Shown here: positions 1 to 9,629 of the stretch, in pieces | How the letters are laid out: each line of letters begins with the position of its first letter | How positions within the stretch are numbered: the first letter of the stretch is position 1 | DNA from: Siphonodentalium dalli | Lineage: Eukaryota > Mollusca > Scaphopoda > Gadilida > Siphonodentaliidae | Length of the DNA: 64,000 bases | NCBI GenBank assembly: GCA_032622095.1 | Contig: CP136064.1 | Location: forward strand, 188,655,794-188,719,793 | Reading direction: 5' to 3' | Translations under genes and position numbers: made by a program | Notes under the pieces: model-generated | Database searches by the model: none | The model's input: the letters and a program-made list of their open reading frames with translations, nothing else | What the model was told of the DNA's origin: nothing

Positions 1-285
1 TTCACCAAATTTTCCGATAACGTTCGGGTGAATTCCGCAATTATTTTCGCAAATTCCGAAAGAGGAAACTAAAATTCAGATAACTTTGGGGTGAATTCCG
101 CAATTATTTCCGCAAATTCCGAAAAAATCAGCAGATGTCGTCTTCTTTTCCGCAAACCTTAGCGCTATTTTCCGAAGGAAGGAAAGTAATTACCGAATAA
201 TTTCCGCAAACAGTTTTCCGCAAAGTGTTCATAATGTCATTTGTTTTCGGAAAATACTTTCGGAATTCCGCAAAAACTTTTGAGA
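1..285. repeat. Cluster of TTTCCGCAAA-like motifs
   Basis: The motif (A/T)TTCCGCAA occurs about seven times, mixed with TTCCGAA and TTCGGAA variants. One block, GTGAATTCCGCAATTATTT, appears twice about 63 bp apart (near 28 and 91) and is followed each time by a TTCCGAAA stretch. The open frame on the minus strand here is a by-product of the repeat. The function is unknown and the array may extend left of the window. Confidence 0.6.
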
Positions 286-511
286 CGCTCCCTAAGTGGA
301 CTGACCTGCGTACCAGCATTTGGCTAGTTCCTTGATGTAACAGTTCATGGTAATGGCTTATCACAATTTTCTTGCACACACATAACATAATGTTGAGATT
401 CTTGCAGCATCAACTAGTTTCCAGTTTTGGCACGACAACACAATTATATTAATATAGGCTTAAAAATTCCTTCAAATTTAATAGCATTGCCTTGCTTCTA
501 ACAAAAACTAT

Positions 512-661
512 GGCAGAAATATGGCTTGTTGCCATTCATCGGAAAGCTCTCAGTGAGAGCTTTCCGATGAATGGCAACAAGCCACATTTCTGACTAAATC
601 CTGAAAAGTTACCCATAATTCTGCTGTGGTTAAGGAGTCGATTAGTTAGGGCATTACTGTA
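512..661. mobile_element. Family A palindromic MITE, left-truncated copy (A1)
   Basis: The central hairpin (gaaagctctcAGTgagagctttc) and the complete right arm are present, ending GGGCATTACTG followed by TA. The outer left arm is missing: the copy starts inside the ATATGGCTTGTTGCC segment. Family A is recognised from about 30 copies in this window. Confidence 0.85.
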
Positions 662-865
662 GCCAAAGCATTAAATCTATCTGCGTGTGGATGACATACT
701 GACATGCCTTATAATAGCAGAAAATTACAAGTGTCTTCTGTATTTGAAGACATGATTGATGGACAAGAAAATTGGTTTCCACTAGAAATTTCACTTTTTT
801 TGTGGATCCCGAAGGCCACTTTTCCCAGACAACATGCATGTCTGATTTGTTTAATAATCTAAAGA

Positions 866-1200
866 GCATTGACGTAATTTGACTGGTTCCCAACATGCAG
901 GCATGAAAGCGTGGATGTAATTTGATGGGTTAATATCTGAATTTCTCTGATCTAGAAAGCATTTTGCTGAAATGTGACTGGTTCCCAACTTAGATTTCCA
1001 TATTTTGTAAAGGTGATCTAGAAAGCATTGATGAAATGTGACTGGTACTCATCTTGAATTTCTGATTGTGGTCTGTGATCTGGAGAGCATTGACATAATG
1101 TGACTGGTTCACAACTTGCATGTCTTCTTTTCTCTGATTCTGCTTGTATTTCCTTATTTGCCCTGTGATCTGGAGAGCATTGACATTATAAGTTCTGGTT
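866..1200 (+). repeat. Degenerate tandem repeat, about five units
   Basis: The block GATCTGGAGAGCATTGACAT.. followed by TGTGACTGGTTCCCAACTTG recurs near 866, 953, 1015, 1074 and 1165, with unit lengths between about 60 and 95 bp. The units have diverged and no coding frame is kept across them. It looks like an old minisatellite. Confidence 0.65.
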
Positions 1201-1204
1201 CTCC

Positions 1205-1660
1205 GATCAGATTGTTGAACTCAATAGACCCATGGTGGTTTAGATTCTCAAATAATGCCTATAATTTACGTTTTTTTTTATAAAATCCTGTCTGGTTCCT
1301 GAGATCAAATTTTATACCAACTTTATATTGTTTTGCACTTTTGGTGTCAACAATGAAGGGATTGCAAATTTATGTAACATAACCAATGCTTGCAATCCCA
1401 TCTGTATCATCTTTTTGGCTAAGGTAACATTATGCTGCACATATATATGTCATGCATCAATGTATATTGACATATTTGACCACAGAAGTTGGTTGTAGGA
1501 TCCTGGCTTTGTGTCTATGAGAACCAGAGCAGGTGTGCATGTCCCATCAACTTGTGCTGAGTTGGAGATGTACAATTGCATGTATTTGCATTTGGAAGTA
1601 AGACATCTATTCTTGCCCATCAGATCCCATATGCAGTGCTTTGATCCACACCCATGCGTA
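1205..1660. other. No recognisable feature
   Basis: AT-rich sequence with no splice-bounded open segment, inverted repeat or known repeat that I can support. The minus-strand open frame reaching in from 1818 belongs mostly to the family C element to the right. Confidence 0.5.
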
Positions 1661-1667
1661 TAGCATC

Positions 1668-1838
1668 CAAGCCTTGAAATAGTGTGCCTGTCATTTGCAG
1701 AATGAGGTGTAAGCAGAATGAGGTCCCCAGAGGGTGAATTTGGTGATGCTAGCCCACTATGCGGGGTAGCATCACTAAATTCACCCTCTGGGGACCTCAT
1801 TCTGCAAATGACAGGCACACTATTTCAAGGCTTGATAG
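1668..1838. mobile_element. Family C element, short fold-back copy (C1)
   Basis: Both ends carry the same inverted segment: CAAGCCTTGAAATAGTGTGCC at the left, its complement at the right, then CATTTGCAGAATGAGG. The middle is a hairpin built on GAGGTCCCCAGAGGGTGAAT and its complement around TGATGCTAGCCCAC. This copy has a single inner hairpin, whereas longer copies (for example 42829-43256) have two. Confidence 0.8.
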
Positions 1839-1849
1839 CATCCTATAAT

Positions 1850-2785
1850 CATTGTTTCTCTATTGTAAATTTTTTCATTTTACCCCCAATGCACTGTTTC
1901 ATTTTTCTCAAATATTAGATTTAACAGAGACAAGGTTACAAACTTAATTCTATATCTGAACAAAACTCCTATTTTCTGGAAGTCCAATTATATCAGAGAA
2001 GAGATTTTAGTTATTTGAGGCTTCTGGTATCAACTAAACTTCATACTCCGAAAGATCAATTACATTATTGAAGAAACCTTATTCTCAAGTCCCAGATTTA
2101 TATCAGTTCTAACAAGAGTGAAATGATATCTGTTGGAATCCAGACGACGTTCATCGCGACCCATGGATGTACTTCGGGAGTATTTATCACAGAAATAGTT
2201 CTGCAGTAGATTGAATCTGTCCCTGTAGAGCAATGATACGCTGATGTGAAATATACGTCTTCAGACCGTAATCACGATAGGGACTTGAATATGTAATCAG
2301 CTTGGCCAGCAATCACTTGGTTTATGACGATACATTTATTCTCGATCCCCCCATAGCGATTGATTTTATAACATTATATTTGATGTCCAGTATTGCTAGA
2401 AATGATACATATTACTTTCTTGGGAGAAGGAATTTGTAACTCTGTCGCTTTTGGCTCGTGGGATTTCGGCACTCATTCCAGCTTAATTGGAGAATTCAAC
2501 CTTCATAGAATTTCTGTGTTTATTGAAAACCTAATCATCTGACTTCTTCCTTTGAATAGCTTGTTTCTCTGACGAGATATCTGCATATGTAATAAAAGTA
2601 ACCAAAATGTGATTTTATCATCAAATTTAATCAATTTGTTTTATTGCCAGCTAGAAATATTGTTAGAGATGACCATCTTGAATTTGGACATACATATCAT
2701 ACTTTGGCTCATACAACAGCTTGGCATGATGTTCTTGAACTCCTCCTATAAAAAGTAACCCAAGCCCCAAGGATATTTCTGCATA
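1850..2785. other. Unique-looking AT-rich sequence, no gene seen
   Basis: No open segment with good splice signals, and no inverted or tandem repeat recognised. Confidence 0.45.
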
Positions 2786-2789
2786 ATCC

Positions 2790-3115
2790 AATCAGTGTGG
2801 ATTGGAGCCTCTTGACCAAGTCAAGTTTGAGCAACCAGTATTACCATAGGTTGGTCACTCGTCTGTCTGTGCATGTATATATAACATACCTTCATATGGA
2901 TCTTCGAGGTGACCTCTGAAATTTGTTAAAACACATGGCTGCCAGCATCTTGGATTTCAAAATTAAATTAATCGGCACACCATGCAGGCCAAATTTATTG
3001 AAATATATTGTAGAATTTTTATGTTATTGTATGTTTCCTGCAGACAATTACAATTATTTGTCAAAGTCTGCAAAAAACGACAATTTTAGAAAAATAATTT
3101 TTTTCTAAACAGCAT
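2790..3115 (+). repeat. Family K repeat (K1)
   Basis: Begins with the CAAGTTTGAGCAACCAGT / CCATAGGTTGG block. It then carries the K hallmarks: CATATGGATCTTCGAGGTGA, ACATGGCTGCCAGCATCTTG, GGATTTCAAAATTAAATT and a variant of CACACCCTACAGG. Similar blocks lie at 9.7, 13.0, 17.2, 17.9, 46.4 and 54.1 kb. The family is non-coding here. Confidence 0.65.
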
Positions 3116-3148
3116 CATATTTCTCCCCACCAACATCGATGATCATAG

Positions 3149-3421
3149 TTAACCCTTTCTTTACTAAATAGATTCTCCCATTCAGTTGTAAAAGTGAATA
3201 TTGGAATGGTCTACTATTCATGTGGAGGGTGTGCAGATAATTAAAGCAGACAACAGACAGAACATAATATAAGATAATACAAGAGCAGAATGATTCATAT
3301 TCATTGGTAGGAAATGTTCAGATAATAAGTTCAACAAACGAACGGCCATTTGTTAACTTATTATCGGAATATTTCCTAAGGCAATTAGTCGTCAATGAGT
3401 ATTTAGTATAGAAAGGGATAA
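3149..3421 (+). mobile_element. Family D TTAA element (D1)
   Basis: Starts TTAACCCTTTCTTTACTAAA and ends TTTAGTATAGAAAGGGATAA, so the last copy of TTAA is mutated. It contains the inner hairpin GAAATGTTCAGATAATAAG..TTAT-ATCGGAATATTTC around a CAACAAACG loop. TTAA target sites with CCCTTT ends are typical of piggyBac-type non-autonomous elements. Confidence 0.8.
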
Positions 3422-3471
3422 ATCAGCAGGATCCACCAACATCATAGCAGGACTACTTTACCAGGGGTGAC

Positions 3472-3850
3472 CTGGTCCTCCCTAAGCCTGCAAATAGTGT
3501 GTCATTTGCATAATGAGGTCCTCAGTCTTGGGCAAATTTAGTGACGTTATCCCACATGGCGGTCTCGCATCACCAAACTCATCCTCTGTGAACCTCATTC
3601 TGCTTTAATATATAGGCCTCAACTGTTATGGTAGACCTCGGACCAGATTGAAGTTCCCCAGTTGAAGTTGGATTATGTATTTTATCTTCTGCAAATTAGG
3701 GCATATAGAAACTTCCCAGAAGGGAAAACGTAACTGAAATTAATGTTAATTTTTAATAGACCATGGATACATCCCAGAAGATGAGGTCTAAGCAGAAGAG
3801 GGACCTCATTCTGCAAAAGACAGACACACTATCTGCAGGCTTGGTCCTCC
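3472..3850. mobile_element. Family C element (C2), diverged
   Basis: The ends are inverted: CTAAGCCTGCAAATAGTGTG at left and ACACTATCTGCAGGCTTGG at right. A hairpin module follows the left end. A spacer contains GACCAGATTGAAGTTCCCC and TTTCTATATGCCC-like text, and a collapsed second module (AAGCAGAAGAGGGACCTCATTC) precedes the right end. Confidence 0.7.
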
Positions 3851-3969
3851 CACATATACTCACACAAGCAACTTCTAAAACTTTTTCTTTGCTAAAATAG
3901 AAGTATCAAATGGTTCAATTTTAATAATTCTATTTTAGGGACTATCTTATTAACTCTGGCACTCAAGGG

Positions 3970-4793
3970 TAGGGCCCTACGAATCGGGCATTTTCATTTC
4001 GATTCAAATCTAGAATCGAGTCGGTCAAATAATTCTGAATCGCATCGAATCTCAAATCGAATCATTGCATCAGGCATAATAATCGTGAAGATGAAGATAA
4101 TACATACAGTAATGCTCTAAGTAAGCGACTTCTTAACCACAGCAGAATTATGGGTAACTTTTCAGGATTTAGTCGGAAATATGGCTTGTTGCCATTCATC
4201 GGAAAGCTCTCGGGGAGAGCCCTGAGCTTTCCGATGAATGGCAACAAGCCATATTTCCGACTAAATCCTGAAAAGTTACCCATATATAAATTCTGCTGTG
4301 GTTAAGAAGTCGCTTACTTAGAGCATTACTGTAACTCAGAGGCCGTAACAATATCAATTTGCTCACTTCATAACGAAGATATTAAAATGATCATCAGTAT
4401 ACAATGTAAATATATCTATAAATGAATCAAATGCATGTCAAACCAATTAAATGTGTATTCTTTGTTGGCCGTCTCTGTTATACAATAATGAAATGGTATC
4501 AGAAGCAATATTGAAGCCAGAGAGCAATCGCGTTTAAGTTTGACATATATATAAAATTTTGCTAGATCAGTTGCATAAGTCTTACAATGATTCGGCGGTC
4601 AATAGAATAGCTCAGTTGATGGCAATGTTATTAATATGCATTGATATCATAATATATCTTTGCAAAAAAGCATTGTGGTCCATTGAAGTAATAAGAATGC
4701 AACTGGTGCCAATGATTTTATACAATTCGAATCAAATCAAATCAGATGAATTAATCCGAATCACATCGAATTGCATCGATTCGCAGGGCCCTA
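3970..4793. mobile_element. hAT-like non-autonomous element 1
   Basis: Left end TAGGGCCCTACGAATCG, right end CGATTCGCAGGGCCCTA. It is flanked on both sides by the identical 8-bp direct repeat CTCAAGGG (3962-3969 and 4794-4801), the target-site length of the hAT superfamily. Both subterminal regions are rich in GAATC / GATTC. No transposase frame is visible. A family A MITE (4105-4333) is nested inside. Confidence 0.88.
4105..4333. mobile_element. Family A palindromic MITE (A2)
   Basis: TA-flanked, complete palindrome nested in hAT-like element 1. Both arms carry the same departures from the family pattern: GCTC instead of GCCC, AAGCGACTTC instead of AATCGACTCC. The centre has an extra GGGGAGAGCCCTGAGC and the right arm a small TATA insertion. 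Confidence 0.93.
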
Positions 4794-4801
4794 CTCAAGG
4801 G

Positions 4802-5490
4802 GCTAATTGACATCCATCTGAAGGACTCATGAGATATCTGTGGCTTTCAATGAGTGTAAGTTCCGGACACAAGTCTCGTCTGAATATCCTAATAATTCTT
4901 AATTGTATCGATTCATTAATAGCTCACGGACAATCGGAATTGATTGTGATAGTCAGATAACAGGAAGATTTCATTATTCCAATTATAAGCAAGCATATTG
5001 ATTATGTAATAAGAGTAGACCATCTTATTGAAAGTGCCGCGTCCTTCTGAATTCTCCCACATATCTCGCTATACACATGTTGCGATATCACATTCCGGAA
5101 CTTTCTAGAAATTTCATCAAGATTATTGGACCATTATTTCACAGTGGGAAATCTTCGATTATTGCCATATATCCCTTATTGAACAGTTGTACAACTGTAA
5201 TTGGATTGCAATCTGGTTTTTTTCATTTCAAATTGATTGCAGAATTAGTACATTTCTCCAGTAGTTTCTCCGAGTTTGGCCATCATGATATTAGTTTATT
5301 TGCCCCCTAACAGATACAAGAAACAAATTTATGAAGGTTGGTCCCTTTTATATTCTAAAGCTTCTGATGTTGTGGTGTAAAAGTAATAAGAGAGTTTCCT
5401 TCAGAATTTTGCAGCTTATTATCCTCTGCAAATGAGGTTGGTGGCGATATATATATCCGTCCATGTGATTGTCTGTCTGTGCGTCTATCC
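4802..5490. other. No recognisable feature
   Basis: The 77-codon frame at 5077-5310 has neither convincing splice sites nor a recognisable domain. I treat the stretch as non-coding. Confidence 0.4.
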
Positions 5491-5493
5491 GTG

Positions 5494-5630
5494 TATGTTG
5501 CCATTCATCGGAAAGCTCTTGGTGAGAGCTTTCCGATGAATGGCAACAAGCCATATTTCCGACTAAATCCTGAAACATTTCCCATAATTCTGCTATGGTC
5601 AAAGGGTCAAATATTTCGGGCATTACTGTA
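5494..5630. mobile_element. Family A MITE, left-truncated, A-prime subtype (A3)
   Basis: Starts just left of the palindrome centre (GTTGCCATTCATCGG) and keeps the right arm to CATTACTG-TA. The right arm has the A-prime spelling: CATTTCCCATAATTC, AAAGGGTCAAATATTTCGGG. The other A-prime copies are at 6.7, 34.8 and 51.5 kb. Confidence 0.82.
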
Positions 5631-5639
5631 TGCTCATTA

Positions 5640-6340
5640 ATCAGCCTGAGGGAAGTGATATCCACACGGAACAGGTTTCATCCATTCATTTGAACAGAGT
5701 TTTTGCCGTCAGAGTGAAAATGAATCTGTGCAGGCCTTAAAATCCACTCATTTTTCCGAGAATCAAAGCTGATTCACAAGTTTGAGGTTACAGGAATCAA
5801 AATCAAATCCTGATTATGCTGAGTTGGTTGGGAGAGGGGACATGGTGTATCACTCATTCCATGTTAGAGAAGTTTTGAACGTTTTGAAAATTCAATGCAC
5901 TGAGTAAATTTCTCAACAGTAATATATTACTTTCAAATCTTAAAAAAGTTTACCCTCTACCTGTATCTTCAGTCAAATGAGTTAATGTGAATGTGACAGG
6001 ATTGCAGAATTGCTATATTTACTGTTGGCAAAAAAAAACACCCTGGCTTAATAGCTATGATATGATGTCTTTATATAACAAAGTAGAGATACATGTATAT
6101 ATGGGAGAAACAAACTTGATTCTCATGTTTCACTTTGCAGGAATCATTTGTGAGAATCAATTCTGATTCTCATACAAATTTTAAGTCCTGATCTATGCCA
6201 AATTTGGATTTCTGTATCTCAGTCACCGTAGATCATGTTTGACTGATCCTCAGTATGACCACGAAGCAGCAGGAAGGGAACAATTCCATTCATGTAACTG
6301 GTTTTTTCCGTTCATTACTTCTGAAGAAATTCCCTTCATT
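5640..6340. other. AT-rich sequence without a supported feature
   Basis: Contains loosely repeated GAATCA / TGATTC words (5760-5830 and 6118-6180: GGAATCA..GAATCAATTCTGATTC). No coding segment is seen. Confidence 0.4.
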
Positions 6341-6344
6341 TTGA

Positions 6345-6530
6345 TTAAACACTTTCTATATTAAAATGGATTCTCCCATTCAGTTATAAATGTATAAATG
6401 GGAATGGTTTATTCATCTGGAGGGGTGTTCAAGAAAAATAAGCAGACGACAGATATTAAATACAAGTTCAGAAGGAGTCCTATTTATTGTTTGTTGAACT
6501 TATTATTAAGTGTTAATCCATCTCAGAAAA
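6345..6530 (+). mobile_element. Family D TTAA element, 3'-truncated (D2)
   Basis: Left end TTAAACACTTTCTATATTAA, then the family body GATTCTCCCATTCAGTTAT, GGAATGGTTTATTCATCTGG and CAGAAGGAGTCCTATTTATT. It breaks down in the TTTGTTGAACTTATTAT hairpin arm; the right end is not present. Confidence 0.7.
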
Positions 6531-6599
6531 TTAATAAACCTCAACAGAAATCCACCTTTGCCGGGATACTCTGTGTGTTACACTTGCTTGTGTTTTTGG

Positions 6600-6645
6600 A
6601 GTGTCCCGTGGCTCAGTTGGTATAGCTTGGCCATGGCTGGATGAT
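6600..6645 (+). repeat. tRNA-like SINE head with A-box
   Basis: GTCCCGTGGCTCAGTTGGTA contains TGGCTCAGTTGG, a match to the pol III A-box. No B-box (GTTCGANTC) follows, because an A-prime MITE begins at 6667. It is a SINE fragment, not a tRNA gene: no acceptor stem closes. Confidence 0.5.
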
Positions 6646-6666
6646 TTATGATGGCACTGCACTGAA

Positions 6667-6876
6667 AATAATCGACCCCTAAACCACCACAGAATTATGG
6701 GAGATTTTTCAGGATTTAGTTGGAAATATGGCTTGCTGCCATTCAGTGGAAAGCTCTCGGTGAGAGCTTTCCATTGAATGACAACAAGCCGTATTTCCCA
6801 CTAAATCCTGAAATTTTTTGCTTAATTCTGCTGTGGTTAAAGGGTCATATATATACATGTACTTCGGCATTTCTGT
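6667..6876. mobile_element. Family A MITE, A-prime subtype (A4)
   Basis: Near-complete palindrome with the A-prime words ATCGACCCCTAAACC and GGGAGATTTTTCAGG. Both arms share a derived centre: CATTCAGTGG at left and CCATTGAATG at right, where most copies read CATTCATCGG. The right end is eroded (TTCGGCATTTCTGTA). Confidence 0.85.
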
Positions 6877-7020
6877 ATTATAAGTGCAATGTCATCATAA
6901 ATCACCCATCAGTGGCGAAGCAGGTTTGATTATCGATTAGCACGGATTTGTGATGATCACAATGGGAGGGTATTATTACCTTATTACCTGAGTCATGTAT
7001 CTTGGAAACCAATTTAATCC

Positions 7021-7180
7021 TTAACCCTTTCTTTACTAAATAGATTCTTCCAGATCTTCAGTCTGATCCTGGGTCTTCCATGGCAGTTTAGGCCTGAGTG
7101 AAATGGGGTTTCCAGAGGGTGAATTTGGTGACTGGCCCGTTGTGTGCGAAGGTTCGCTGAATTTGCCCTCAGATCACAGC
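7021..7180. repeat. Remnants of family D left end and family C hairpin
   Basis: 7021-7052 matches the D left end (TTAACCCTTTCTTTACTAAA) and then stops. From about 7070 the sequence resembles family C: CCAGAGGGTGAATTTGGTGA, then GCTGAATTTGCCCTCAGA. Both are degraded. Confidence 0.5.
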
Positions 7181-7520
7181 ATTTTTTTTTAAGCTCTGCT
7201 CTGCTAACTTGCTGTTATATCACATCATGGGCTAGCTATGTGAGTGAAGATCAGCTCAAGTGGGAACCCACGAGAAAGCCTGTGTCAAAACTATAGGTTT
7301 AACTGTGGGCGTGAATCAACTCGCTCACTGTGTGACAATCAAACCAAAATGCTGGTATGACCCAAATACAGTTGCTAGTCGCCCTTTGTCTGTCAATACA
7401 TGAATGTCCCCTTAGTACTGTGTACTGTACCATTGCCTTCATTGTATATTGACAACGTTAAGCCGCTTACACATGGGCGCGACGCGGCCGGACGATCGAG
7501 TTTGTGCAGTCATGAAGCAC

Positions 7521-7590
7521 GGGACCTTACACATTGGCGCGGCGCGGCCAATTTACGCGCGGCGACATTTTTAATGAGCGGCGCGATTAT
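7521..7590 (+). repeat. Second copy of the Harbinger-like terminal sequence
   Basis: ACCTTACACATTGGCGCGGC repeats the element end found at 7461 about 60 bp further in, followed by GC-rich words (ACGCGCGGCGACATTTTTAA, GCGGCGCGATTA). This suggests a nested insertion or a duplicated terminus. Confidence 0.5.
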
Positions 7591-7893
7591 TTTCAATGGA
7601 ACCGTGAGCCATTTTGCAGAGCGATCGCGCGACGAATCACTGTCAGATCAAAGCATTCCACACAGTCATCGGGTCATGTAGTACAACTTCAATTTTAAGG
7701 GAAATCCCCAAAAATTATATAAATACGTTCTGCGAATTTAGCCCTTACACAACAGTTCTCTCATCTGCACAATGTCATAATATAATTTAACATGACGTTA
7801 ATTGTGTAAACAGAGAAGGGTACCATATGTATTTTTTTTTGTATAGAGCTTGTGACCCAAATACACCAATCGTTTGCATTTACAAGCATCAAC

Positions 7894-8062
7894 ATGTCGG
7901 GACAGAAGATAGTTACAGATGGCGATTTAGAAACATTAATTAACTTTGTGCAAAAGGAGGAATATTTATACAACTCCAAGCGGTCTGATTACCATGACAG
8001 AGATAAAGTGTTTAACGCGTGGGACAGAATAGCCAAAGAAATGAAATTGGAAGGATATACAG
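7894..8062 (+). CDS. First exon of a MADF-domain protein (transposon-borne, partial)
   Basis: The open frame runs from ATG at 7894 to a strong donor (ACAG|GTGAGT) at 8063 and encodes about 56 residues. It opens MSGQKIVTDGDLETLINFVQ, followed by a stretch with tyrosine and HDRDKVFNAWDRIAKEM. The pattern LI.FV...yLY....DY.DRDK...AW..IAKEM matches the N-terminal half of the MADF (Myb/SANT-like) DNA-binding domain. MADF proteins occur as transcription factors and as the accessory DNA-binding protein of PIF/Harbinger elements. Its position inside a TTA-flanked inverted-repeat element favours the second role. The track frame begins earlier (7852), but the ATG at 7894 gives the usual short lead before the domain. 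No second exon completing the domain was found before the element ends at 8437, so the gene is broken. Confidence 0.65.
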
Positions 8063-8769
8063 GTGAGTTTATGTTAGCACTTGCCTTGCGTCAGTTTAGT
8101 AGAACGGAAGTGATTATTGTGACTATAGGTACATTAATTATGGCCTGAACTCAAACCATTGATTTCAGTGAAACTTCAAACTATAGGCATGCACCCAGTA
8201 ACCCCACCTCGGAAGGCCTTTGATAAAAGGCTGACCACTGTATATACCAAGCAACTATACAAGTGTGTCATCAGATACTGCCTCCATTCTAGAAATCGTG
8301 TTATGAAACACAATACTTCGGGCGTTTATAATTATTCTGCCGCTGCCATGTGAAAGCGACACACTCACGTGGCGAAGACAAAAAGTTTACTCGCTAAATA
8401 ACCGCGTCGGTCGCGCCGCCCTCATGTGTAACCGGCTTTATGGCCAGGAGTCAGCACGTCACTGCATGGCATGAAGCTGTTTTATAAGATGTGCTAGACT
8501 AGGATGACTCAGAGATGACGTAATGATGCCAACAACTTCAAATTGTGCATGCTCTCTGCTAAATGGGGTCCTAAATGGGTAGTGATTTTCCCTTAATCAT
8601 CTTAACTTGACACGTAAAACAGTGTGGAGTCACTGACATGTAGCAGGTAGGTCAGCACCAGAGAAATTCTGACAAGCCAGTTGGTTTTAAACGCTATCTT
8701 TGACTTTGTCATTTTCACACTGATTAGGCTGGCACGACCTGTGTCTGATTCAACATACAAAACGGGCCT

Positions 8770-8985
8770 GTCTGAAGTTCTATTTTCACCACAACATCAC
8801 CATTCTATGATCCAATAAGCATTATGCCATACACGAGACCATTTATAAAACCATTATAATGAGTAAATACATTTTAAATATGCTGTTTGGAGATATGCAT
8901 ACTGGTATATGAGAGAGAAGTCACTTCTCCCTAGAAATAGGGAACAGTGGCACAGTTTAGAGAGAAGATGTCTCCCTCTAGAATG
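8770..8985 (+). repeat. Dispersed repeat, uninterrupted partner of 62110-62460
   Basis: Shares TCTATGATCCAATAAG, CCATTTATAAAA, TAATGAGTAAATA, TATATGAGAG.GAAGTCACTT and AGGGAGAAG-type blocks with 62.1-62.4 kb in the same order. This copy has no family A MITE; the other does. It therefore shows the pre-insertion site (GGTATATGAGAG). Confidence 0.7.
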
Positions 8986-9152
8986 ATCCGCTGTACTGAT
9001 CGACTGCCATGAATTTATTGCAGAGTGTTATTGACATCTAGATGCAAATGATTGTGCATAGTGTCAATTACAGTACAAATTTGTCCTTGTTGTCAATCTT
9101 GCCATACCAGATTTGTATTTCAATTTGAACACAGACAACTGAATTGTATACA

Positions 9153-9191
9153 GGGAACCCTGGTGGCTCAGTTGGTAAGGTGCATGATGTA
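9153..9191 (+). repeat. tRNA-like SINE head with A-box
   Basis: GGGAACCCTGGTGGCTCAGT continues TGGTAAGGTGC and contains TGGCTCAGTTGG. It is cut at 9192 by the TTAA end of a family B element, and no B-box is seen across the insertion. Confidence 0.5.
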
Positions 9192-9445
9192 TTAACCCTT
9201 TCATAATGGGAGCTGCGCTGATGCTGCATTAAGGATCCCATGCCAGTGCATTCTCTTATATGCGAGTCTCCCATAACGAGCCTCGTGTATATAAGAGAAT
9301 GCACTGGCTTACAAGTTCAAGGTACATATTGTTCGGCCAATGTATTCTCTTATATATGTGAGGCTCCCTATATGAGGCTCACATATATCAGAGAATGCAT
9401 TGGCACAGGGTTTTCATAAAATTTGAGGAAGCTCCATTCATAACA
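9192..9445 (+). mobile_element. Family B double-hairpin TTAA element (B1)
   Basis: Starts TTAACCCTTTCATAATGGGA. Hairpin 1 is built on CCAGTGCATTCTCTTATAT and its complement. The spacer reads TTACAAGTTCAAGGTACATA. Hairpin 2 is built on CCAATGTATTCTCTTATATA. The right end, AGGAAGCTCCATTCATAAC, has lost the usual GGGTTAA. Confidence 0.85.
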
Positions 9446-9629
9446 TAAGCCAATATTAAAAGTGTGGATTTGTAATCCACACATATTCGTGTGTCTGGGC
9501 AAGTTTTTCAATTGATATCTATTTTCCCCACTGGTAAACCTTTATCAATGGGAAAATATGGTAAGCGGATGCATATTTGGGAGATCCATTGTTGTGATAG
9601 ACTTCATAATAGATTCAGTTTACTCTTTG

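Larger units (their letters stand above)
7461..8437. mobile_element. PIF/Harbinger-like element, internally deleted
   Basis: The left end AGCCGCTTACACATGGGCGC and the right end, whose complement reads AGCCGGTTACACATGAGGGC, form terminal inverted repeats. They are flanked on both sides by TTA (7458-7460 and 8438-8440), the 3-bp target site usual for PIF/Harbinger elements. The subterminal DNA is strikingly GC-rich (GCGCGACGCGGCCG), unlike the surroundings. Inside is one exon of a MADF-domain gene on the + strand. No DDE transposase frame is visible, so it is probably a deletion derivative. Confidence 0.75.

Noticed and set aside
6600-6645. tRNA gene
   Set aside because: Only an A-box is present; no B-box, anticodon stem or closing acceptor stem.
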